From contig OY987301.1 in the NCBI GenBank assembly GCA_963920635.1, positions 19,510,501 to 19,574,500 of the forward strand: a stretch of DNA of 64,000 nt, written 5' to 3'. The notes beneath the pieces are model-generated. The model made no database searches. It saw nothing but the letters and a program-made list of their open reading frames with translations, and was not told the origin of the DNA. The position numbers and the translations under genes are program-made. Origin of the DNA: Pseudeuparius sepicola (taxonomy: Eukaryota; Arthropoda; Insecta; Coleoptera; Anthribidae). The first letter of the stretch is position 1, and the number at the start of each line of letters is the position of its first letter. Shown one piece after another: positions 55,861 through 64,000 of the stretch.

Positions 55861-56773
55861 CCTGGAGGGGTTAGATCAGTGGCTGTTAAAGTTGAAATAG
55901 CTTTAAAGTTAAAAAACTAATATTTTTAAATGGTTTTTAATAAAAAACTGAAACAGGTTTAAGCTGAACAAGTTTAACATTAAAACTTTAAAAATATTAA
56001 ATATTAATTATAATAATAGCTAAATTTTCTTTCTCGCATTTATACCTATCCCTCTTCTACCTATTTGATTTCTCATTATTACGGATATATTCCCACACAT
56101 TCTTCGCCTGGCCTGACGAACTGACGACACCTTTAGAATTGCCAGTACCAGTAGGTATGGTAATAGATTTCTTCGTCCCACTTGCCTAACTGAACCTTTC
56201 ATAAAAATAATAAATAAATCTTCCAATACAAATCAGTACTAATCTATTCATAAAAGAGACTCTGGCAATCCCCTATTCTCCTAATCCATGGAGCATGCAG
56301 CCATGCACCTTATTTTATTTGAAAGTATATTCTGATGATAAAACTCGGTACTGCACTGATCCAAAAATTATGGTTTGTTGGCAGGTTTCGGGCGGGTTTC
56401 CATGCTCTACTGGAAAATCAGTTTAATAAATATTACACTCACTGATGCTCGGGGAGCTCGTTCTAGTGGTGGTACAAAAGCATATAAAATGGTGGTATTC
56501 CGGGAAGGGTTTGAACCTCCAAAACCCCCCCCCTCAGATACGGCCCTGGCGGATAGTAACTTCATTTGGTGGGGAGGAAAGCTCAGGACTCACTCAAATT
56601 TATTGAAGGGGGCGGGGCGAACAAAAATTGGCACCGGAGAGGAATAAGACATAAGATACAGGATGTCCCTATTTGAAATGCCATAAATGAAACTATTGAT
56701 AGAAAATCACATTTTAAGAATAAAAGTTCATGTTAACATAGGTCCGTAAATGCTTAGGCACTAAATACAAAAT

Positions 56774-57100
56774 ATACAGGGTGTTTTTTTGTGTGCCATC
56801 GGAAAATACTGAATTTGTTGTAACTTTGTACGGGTCAAAAATCGAGTAGATACCTATATCAAACCGCCCGAGCCCCAGTACAGTCACTATAAAAATGAAC
56901 TAAGTCTAACAAATACATAAACCTGCTCAACTGTTCTAAGGGGATTTCATGGCACACTTGACTCGCCACATCCCTTTAAAATACCTATTTTGCTCAAATT
57001 TGACACCTTGCAGAATAGAACTCGCTGTACCTATATCTATCTTTTGTACAATTTTGGTATATGGAGGTTTTGGAGTGATTTGAAAAGTGTATGAATCAGA
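56774..57100. repeat. Partial copy of the 43453-44670 foldback element
   Basis: Starts CAGGGTGTTTTTTTGTGTGC, then shares TTGTAACTTTGTACGGGTCAA, ATCGAGTAGAT-type words and CATGGCACACTTGACTCGCC with 43874-43990 and 44320-44350. Confidence 0.6.
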
Positions 57101-58702
57101 ATTTTAAGTATCATATTAGGTACTTTTCTCTTTCTGGTTTTCCAAGGATTCTCTTCTCACACATTCTCAAGGATGCTGACAGATTGTTTGGTAAAATTAA
57201 ATATGTAGGTACATATTACTTGTTTATAATACTGCTGAAATAAAACATTTTGATATACCTACATCTATCGAAATGGGTAATGGGTAGGTCTAGGTAGGTA
57301 AACTATTGCCTCCATATTCCGATATTCCAGAACTCATTTCGCGTCACAAAGTAAGCAACGAACGTTTGAAATGACGATCTTAATCTTTCTGAAACTTAGA
57401 AATTTCGTGTTGCATAATTTTACATTTTGTTATTTGACGAGCCATAGACCCATATCTAAACGCGGCTAAAAATGCATATATTCTTCGCTTTTAATTATTC
57501 AACACACAATTTGAATGCACGCAACTTAAAAAATAATAACTAGTTCGTGGAACGAAAATTCGAACATGCAACTGAATTTGAATTTTGATAATGGTCAAAA
57601 AACACACTTTCAGCGCACTAGACTGTTTCAATTATAGTTTCTATATGCGTTTGTGTTTGCCCATAAGCACAGACAACTTTAATCTATGCCATAAGGGAAA
57701 ACGGTAAAATGGACGGCATTTGAGCTGCACTTATTTTCAATACACTTTTTCCCCTGATTGTGACCTGGAGAGGTTTTTTTTTATCATTGTTTTAGAAAAG
57801 TTACTGTTCATAAAAAAGGAGATTAAAAAAGAGACCCAGTTTCAAATTCAAAATATAATTATATAATAATATGATTATTATGCGTGTAGATTAAGCCCCA
57901 TTATTTGAATGGAATGAACTCTAGATTCATTTTTATACAAGCATTCAGTTTCTTCTGGGGTACCTACTCCTAGTTTGGAGTATTATTGTGGGGCTGAGAA
58001 TTATTATTATCATTATTATTCTACACTATTCACTATTATACGGTTGACATTGAGCCCATTATTGGAGCCTAATTCCTGACGATATTGATGATGGTATTTT
58101 TTAATCTAGAAATGGTCAGCTCATTTAGCGGGTTACCTGTAACGGCTGTTACAATAATAGCCGACATAACGAAGTTCTACTATAGGACTAATAAAAGCAT
58201 CCCTTAAACGCTTTGATTATAAAAGGATTTGTTCCACTTCTTTCACGTGTTCTAGTTGCTGTACATCCTATTTTGTTTTCTTTGGATCTAATTCACTGAT
58301 ATATGATCAGTGCCCCCTCAGAATCTGATCGATTCTGCCATTTCACTTTGACGTTACATTATCTTTGAAAAAAGCTCAGAAAACAAAGTTGTTGAAGTTA
58401 TTTTTTGAGTTATGCGTTCAAAGTTTCGTTCATGTACTGTTAAGGATTTATGAATCTTTATGAAAACTTGAAAAACTTGAAAGAAATCTCCGACAATACC
58501 TATGTATTTATATTTAGAGCATGTCCACAAAAAGATTGAAATTTATTTTCCACCTTCTAAACATTTTTTAATTTTTTTTACTGAATGCACCTAATGACAC
58601 ATCAATCTGAACTTTCCTTTCTAATTCCTCCATCAAACCGGCATCTTCTTATATACAGAGGATGGATTAAGTGTTAAACACTCTTGTAAAAAATTTTTTC
58701 TT
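57101..58702. other. No gene recognised
   Basis: AT-rich intergenic DNA without open frames of note. Confidence 0.4.
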
Positions 58703-59680
58703 GAAATCGGCATTAAAAGCTCAGAAAATCGTCATTAAAAGCTAAGAAGTCGGCACTGAAGTAGCCCATTATTGTACGATTTTTTCAATAAGTAGGCTTT
58801 GGCGAGATGTAAACATCAAAACGCGAAGCCATCGCCCGTCAAAAGTGACCAAATATTCAAAACCAGGCCAATAAAGGCCCATTTAACTGTTCATACACAT
58901 TGCGAAATTGTTACCTATAGCAGCGCAATCCTTCAGTATATACAAATTTTAGTAGGTTTAAATATCAATAGATTTGTTAAGGAGGCTGCACAACAAGCAG
59001 TAGTTTGGTTTTTCTGTTCGTAGGCGCCATACGTCATTATACTTGACCTAGGTAGAGCGATCGTCAAAATCAAGCAACGCCGCGCCTATTAGTTGGTTCA
59101 TGGACGGGTGATCCCGTATGATTATTTTCTTGCCCAATAAAACATTTTTTTCCGATTTCAAAAAAAATATACCTATAATATGTACCTTGGCACTGAAGTT
59201 CTTTTTATGACTCATCATGTGGTTTATTTGCCTCGGCCAGAGGCCTCGGTAACTAAATTCCACATGAGTCATAAAAAGTTGAACTTCAGTGCCTTGGTAC
59301 ATAATAGTTGGCCACCTAGGCCAAGTAAGATAAGACACGGCGTCTTCGAACAGACAAACCAAATTGCTGCCTGTTGTGCAGCCTCCACAGCAAATCTCTT
59401 GATATTCAAACCTACTAAAATAATTATACCTACTGAAAGATTGCGCTGCTATAGGTAACAATTTCGCAATGTGTACGAAAAGTTAAATGGACTTTTTGTG
59501 GCCCGGGTTTTGAATATTTGGTCACTTTTGACGCGCGATGGATCCGCGTCTGACGTTTGATGTTTACATCTCGCGAAGGCCTACTTATTGAAAAAATCGT
59601 ACAATAATGGGCTACTTCAATGCCGATTTCTGAGCTTTTAATGACGATTTTGGGACACTTTAATGCCGATTTCAAGAAAA
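58703..59680. mobile_element. Full-length foldback element of the GAAATCGGCATTAAAA family
   Basis: The ends TTTTTCTTGAAATCGGCATT and AATGCCGATTTCAAGAAAA are inverted, and the arms (58703 to about 59160, about 59305 to 59680) carry the same sequence in opposite orientation: AGGCTTTGGCGAGATGTAAA / TTTACATCTCGCGAAGGCCT, CATTGCGAAATTGTTACC / GGTAACAATTTCGCAATG. The centre is a smaller palindrome (GGCACTGAAGTTC / GAACTTCAGTGCC). It explains the half copies at 20315, 37683, 46491 and 48979. The long - frame 59048-59461 and + frame 59180-59458 are mirror artefacts. Confidence 0.85.
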
Positions 59681-60446
59681 TAACTACTATTCTCATTTTT
59701 CGACAAGAAGTCATTCTTTATAAAAATTTTAGCTTGTAACCTTTGTAACATGGCGTTAGAAGTCCAAAAATGTATTCAGTGTTCAAAAAATCTTTTAAGA
59801 GTTAGTACAAAATGTTATTAATAAAAGTTATTTATAAATTAAGGTGAAGCGTTGACGTCCAAATGTCGATCATCGATTAATTCGCATGAACTTTATAAAA
59901 TGCCACCGAATATGGAACAAAACTGAGCAAAATTTCTCTATGAACATGCGATTTCATCCTGCCAAGTTCCGTAGTTCGTTTCCCAAAGGTTTTTCAGATT
60001 ATTTTTTACAAACTTGATTACCCAAACACTTGCTTTTTGATTGCATGGCGATATGATTTCTAAAGATGGGCATTTTATGTTTTTCAGTTCCAACACAAGC
60101 AAATTTTTTATAAAGAATGACTTCTGTCGAAAAATGAAAAACAAATTTGTTTACAAGAATATTTAAGCCAAAATCCGGGGGCACACTCTTATTTGTTATA
60201 AAAATGGAGAGGCGATATTATTAGTTAGGACATCTTGGAATTTTTGCAACAATATTTAAACAATATTTGGATTGTTACAAAAGCTCCTTTAATTTTAAAG
60301 GTTTATTTATGAAATTGAGCCTTACTGCCCCAATACAGGTTCTTTAATAGGGATGAATATTAATGTTAATGTTAATGTAATGAAGAAACAATTTATTGCT
60401 TATAAAATAACTCAAGAATAATAATTATGTTTTACTGGCGAACCAA
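59681..60446. repeat. No gene; third copy of a 55-bp repeat
   Basis: TTGCAACAATATTTAAACAA...AAAGCTCCTTTAATTTTAAAGG at 60247-60302 matches 41936-41990. Also a TTAATGTTAATG run near 60360. Nothing else recognised. Confidence 0.45.
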
Positions 60447-60510
60447 GTAAAGGATAATCAGCTGAAAAAATGCACTCCAACCGGGATTCGAACAACTGAT
60501 TATCCTTTAC
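60447..60510 (-). repeat. Hairpin with tRNA-like B box (possible SINE fragment)
   Basis: GTAAAGGATAATCAG and CTGATTATCCTTTAC are perfect 15-bp inverted repeats. On the - strand the loop reads TTGTTCGAATCCCGGTTGG, a good match to the RNA polymerase III B box (GTTCGANTCC), with TGGCATACCAGGG just upstream as a poor A box. This could be a tRNA-derived SINE head, but no tail was seen. Confidence 0.35.
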
Positions 60511-60991
60511 CCTGGTATGCCACTAAAACATCCTTTCTTGATTTCTACTTACAGGTACTAAAATCCATCCGTATTTATAATAAATTATGATGATCTAGAA
60601 AATACCACATTAAGAATTTACAAGAATATTTATCGTTTGTTTTTCTTTCTGACCCTTTAACCGTCATTTAGGCACGTAATGTCCTAATGTCTCTATCTGA
60701 AAACGTTTTCCAACAACCGGCCATAAAAACTGGACTCTGGCTTTTAAAATTCACTCATAAACGCACGGCTGGACGAAACGCGAACCTAACTCATTAATAA
60801 GTTAATAATGTTATTGTGGCGGTAAAAACAGAGTAATATCAAAATCGATAATTCATGCCAGTCTTCGTCGGATTTTCCGTTTCAGACCTATTCGGGATTA
60901 TTCCCTCCTTGTCTTGAGTAAGCCGTGGAACACCTGCCGGCCAGGTCCAAGGGAATTGATGGCATTTTTGCCCATATTCTGTGTCCTACAG

Positions 60992-61054
60992 GACGGTCCA
61001 CATCCAGACTATAATAGAGCTTTTCGATCGTATGTTGACGAACACAATGAGCTA
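60992..61054 (+). CDS. Candidate 63-nt internal exon, gene unknown
   Basis: TGTCCTACAG|GAC at the left and CTA|GTAAGA at the right are good splice sites, 63 bases apart (phase 0-0), encoding DGPHPDYNRAFRSYVDEHNE plus L. The flanks (60900-61130) are also less AT-rich than usual, and the frame is open from 60914 to 61129. I do not recognise the peptide and found no companion exons. Confidence 0.2.
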
Positions 61055-61439
61055 GTAAGAACAGTTGTTATAGGCTTTACTGTCCAGAAAATGATGGGCA
61101 AATCCCTTGTCTTGGGCTGGATTTTCTAGCCGAGGAAAGCTTTAAAGTTTTAAATTATTTTTCGCTTAAATGATTAAATACTCCAAAAATAAAACTCCCA
61201 CATATCCATTTGGTAGGTAGGTATATTTCTTATTACATTACACAAGCGCCGTTACAATAAGGGTAGGTAGGTACGTTTTTGGTATATTCTTTAGGTTGTT
61301 AAAGACATCTAAAACTCTTGTTGCAGGACTTTCTCTTAATTTTAAATAACCTATTTAAAATAACAATATTTATCTCTTCATATATTATATTTTTCGATCA
61401 GGATATAACTTGTGAAAGGGCATTTCATAAACATCACAC
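61055..61439. other. No gene recognised
   Basis: AT-rich spacer before the hAT-like element. Confidence 0.4.
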
Positions 61440-61447
61440 GTTAAAAC

Positions 61448-62516
61448 CAGGGACTCTTTAAAATAAGGGGACCCAGCACCCAGCATGTCACAGTCTATCA
61501 CATAGGAAAAGTGAAGCCTTGAGGGGACGTTTGTTTTCTGTTGACTTCAAGGAGACCACCAGGGGGCTGATACAAGGTTATGTTATATGTCAGTGTCCAA
61601 CTGCCATCAGGTTTTATGTGACATGCCAGCGCCATAGATTCCAAAGGAGGCAAAATATTTCCCATCATAATTCACAATTTTTAACTTTTCTAACTTCCAG
61701 ATACTCAGATGTGTCAATTAGAGGTAATGCGGCCGCCTGTAGTAGTAGACCAGATTTTTCCTGTATCACCTGTAATCCTATATCCTATACAATTCCCATT
61801 ACGTGGGCATTACTTATAAGTAGGTATTAGTTCACAACAAAAATCGTATTTCGTAAGTTTTAAATAATTATTAAGCAGGTAGCTTCAGTCTGGTATTTTT
61901 TTTAAAGAGTTTTTATCTACGACTACAAGTTTATTTTAAGTTTGTGGGGTATCTTGGGAGAAAAATAAAATTACAAAAATTTTATAGGTAATGAACACCG
62001 AGAAAAAATACATCATTAGAATTACTAGACCTATAGTCCATCCCGAAATCTGTGAAAATTCTTTTTGTAGATACATTCAACAAGGGAAGAAAGTTCAAGT
62101 ATACATATTGCAAATTGCAAATGGATTAAGGAATAACCTGGTAACAAGGTGCAATAGCGACAAATTCTTAAATAAGCAAAATCGGTACTACTGACTTACC
62201 ATACTTATTACTTACTTAAATTCGTAGAAATAATGGCTGCAAATCAATTTCAACTATCAAATAAATTTCTTTCATTTCACAGTTGCCACATTCTGCACTT
62301 GTATACACAACATTGTCAAGTCTAATTTTTATAAATCATGGAAATCATTATTAATTTTTACTGACAATCAAAGTACCTGTTATATTCATAGATTCTCCAA
62401 TAAAATGGCATACTTGGCATCACTGATACCATTAGAATGAGGAAAAAATAGGCCTTACTTTGGAAAGTATAAGTATAAAGTATAATGCTGGGTCCCCTTA
62501 CTTTAAAGAGTCCCTG
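61448..62516. mobile_element. hAT-like element with 8-bp target duplication and coding-like interior
   Basis: Ends CAGGGACTCTTTAAAATAAG (61448) and CTTTAAAGAGTCCCTG (62516) are inverted, continuing as GGGGACCCAGC / GCTGGGTCCCC. GTTAAAAC flanks both sides exactly (61440-61447, 62517-62524). The 1069-bp element has no transposase. Its interior holds frames 61519-61830 (+) and 61991-62194 (+), and on the - strand a 55-codon frame (about 61668-61501) that looks protein-like. It could have captured host exon sequence. Confidence 0.85.
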
Positions 62517-62524
62517 GTTAAAAC

Positions 62525-63119
62525 TAATAACTAAATAACAATTTTGTTTAATAATAATAATTTTAATTAACTATTGTCATTGTCTATGCATGCAGGTTCG
62601 TATATAAAATCGCCAGAAAGTACCACCCTGTACGCCGCGATGATGTTCGAATTCCGAGCGGCAGATGTTCATCGTTTTTCGTAAGCCTCGTTCTAGAGCA
62701 GGTGGTCCGAATTAGACTAACTTATGGTCGACGACGGCGCCGCCATTTTAAACCTGCGAAATTATGGCCAAGGCTGGCCGGTTTCTATTCGCCTAGAACC
62801 GGGCGAATGATTCCACTAAAATTTAGCGTTAATAACACGAAAATAAAACATTGCATTGGAGGCCTGTAAAGGTTGGGAATGGGAGAAACTTTTTTATTTT
62901 TGTCTTTTGGAGAAAAATGTATTCTTCACAAAAACTTTTTATTACAAACAAAAAAATGGCATCGACAGTTCCTCCGCAGTTGTATAGGGTGGCCAGAAAA
63001 TGCAAATTTCTAATGTTATACAGATAAATATAAAATTAAAATGCGGAAAATCTCAAATCTAAAAGTTTGTCATACCTATAACAATAGCTTTTGTTATACC
63101 TGGACCAACACTATATTAA
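62525..63119. other. No gene; isolated MITE termini
   Basis: ACCACCCTGTACG at about 62620 and GTATAGGGTGGCC at about 62981 are terminus words pointing outward, so they belong to two different elements whose other ends were not found. A moderately GC-rich patch lies at 62640-62810. Confidence 0.4.
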
Positions 63120-63300
63120 AGACCTGTGCATACCGCTGTTTCAAGCGATCGCCACTGGCGCCACACGACGAAACAAATTTACATGGTAGTTTAATTTTAA
63201 AACATCATTGTTGCAGAATCTTTTAACATGCAAATATGTCTGTTACGACGAATTTAATATTCAAAATAAAATAAAATATTTGTATGTTATGTTTCTCTAA
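63120..63300 (+). mobile_element. Partial copy of the 18990-19735 hAT-like family
   Basis: GACCTGTGCATACC, GCGATCGCCACTGGCG, GTTGCAGAATCTTTT, AACATGCAAATATGTCTGTTAC and GACGAATTTAATATTCAAAA follow the order seen at 19407-19610. Terminal repeats were not found here. Confidence 0.65.
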
Positions 63301-64000
63301 TTTGACAAGTTCACATGGCATATTTCCATACATTTTCTTAAGCACAGCGAGTCTAAAAAGCAAGCAAGAGTATTTGGTACCTTTTGGTTTTAAATGAAGT
63401 CTATGGCTAATTATAGTGTAAGTAAGCATAAAACGCATTAGATTTTTCAGTTTCTTCTTTATATGGAGGACCATTGGTTCGCTTTGGAGCTATAAACAAA
63501 ATTTTCTATTTCCATTCTTGCATACGTTACAAAATACTCTTCCAAAATAATATCTAGGATTTTCGGTTCTTCAGTTGGTTGATCAGATCATCTCATAATT
63601 CCAAAATAGTGTTTATTCCTCTGAAAGTCACCTAATGGTCTGTGCAGTGTGCATAACATTTTCTTCATGTGCATGGAAATTTCATGTAATCATATAAATA
63701 AATGTAGCTATACAAGGTGACCCGCATTTGAAATGAAAGCACCTCCTAAAATTTTTATTTTGCATTTGATTTTGGCCGGGTTTTTGAGGAAAAAAAAGTC
63801 ACAAAAACTGTACTTTGGTGCAAAATATCAGGTCGTAGTATCAATTTTCAAGGCCTACTACAATTTGTTTTCATCTAAAATGTGTTTGTACCAAGTTTCG
63901 TTAAAAATAACAGTCATTAAATATACTGCGATATAATCCATATTGACGACAATTTACGAATCTGACTTTTCCCGTAAAAAGTTTATTTTTCAGTTTTTCA
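63301..64000. other. No gene recognised
   Basis: AT-rich; ACAAGGTGACCCGCATTTGA near 63713 resembles a MITE left end that would continue past the window edge. Confidence 0.4.

Noticed and set aside
59048..59461. 137-codon - strand frame and 92-codon + strand frame
   Set aside because: They lie in the arms and centre of the foldback at 58703-59680 and recur as half copies elsewhere; no domain is recognisable.
60447..60525. A genuine tRNA gene
   Set aside because: Only a B box is good; no cloverleaf with an anticodon arm can be drawn.
1..64000. CRISPR arrays, bacterial operons or prophage
   Set aside because: Repeats are inverted or irregular, genes have spliceosomal introns and there are no ribosome-binding sites or bacterial gene clusters.

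Overview
The window is nuclear DNA from an animal, almost certainly an insect. It is AT-rich, genes are split by GT-AG introns, polyadenylation signals follow coding ends, and most of the sequence is made of decayed transposable elements. The palindrome TAGGTACCTA and runs such as AGGTAGGTACCTACC recur throughout, a habit I associate with aphids and other hemipterans and with moths; I cannot name the species. There is no sign of bacterial genes, CRISPR, rRNA or canonical tRNA.

Two intact multi-exon genes can be rebuilt. On the + strand at 23073-29108 lies a complete ten-exon CFAP206 gene (cilia- and flagella-associated protein 206, the radial-spoke docking protein of motile axonemes), predicted at 656 residues. 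On the - strand at 35724-31506 lies a complete four-exon gene for a nuclear DEK_C + SWIB domain protein (UAF30/spp27-like, 257 residues). The two genes converge, with about 2.4 kb of repeats between their 3' ends. A probable first exon encoding a signal peptide sits on the - strand at 17699-17609 below a GC-rich promoter-like island; the rest of that gene was not found and may lie outside the window. Three further single-exon candidates (35908-36088 and 42626-42757 on -, 60992-61054 on +) are weak.

The remainder is a dense mosaic of non-autonomous DNA transposons, mostly foldback (long inverted repeat) MITEs. Three classes can be told apart from their target-site duplications: TTAA-flanked piggyBac-like elements (6069-6413, 24332-24724, 27758-28204); hAT-like elements with perfect 8-bp duplications (3771-4417, 18990-19735, 61448-62516); and TA-flanked elements with CAGGGTG termini (119-1285, 22033-22589, 47173-47858). 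A family of large foldbacks with GAAATCGGCATTAAAA ends has one full-length copy (58703-59680) and four half copies. Other items are a perfect 154-bp inverted repeat (13587-13919), a shrunken LTR retrotransposon with a tRNA-Trp-type primer site and a gag remnant (1346-2515), a Penelope-like tail motif (21550-21583), several tandem arrays, and MITE-in-MITE nesting (9439-9830 and 49982-50787).

The genes and elements interact physically. CFAP206 introns 2 and 7 carry TTAA-type elements, and intron 2 also carries an 809-bp foldback ending 44 bp before an exon. CFAP206 has two 51-nt introns, one of which could be retained in frame. Several palindromes would form long hairpin RNA if transcribed. All coordinates and splice sites come from reading the sequence by eye; no search was run.
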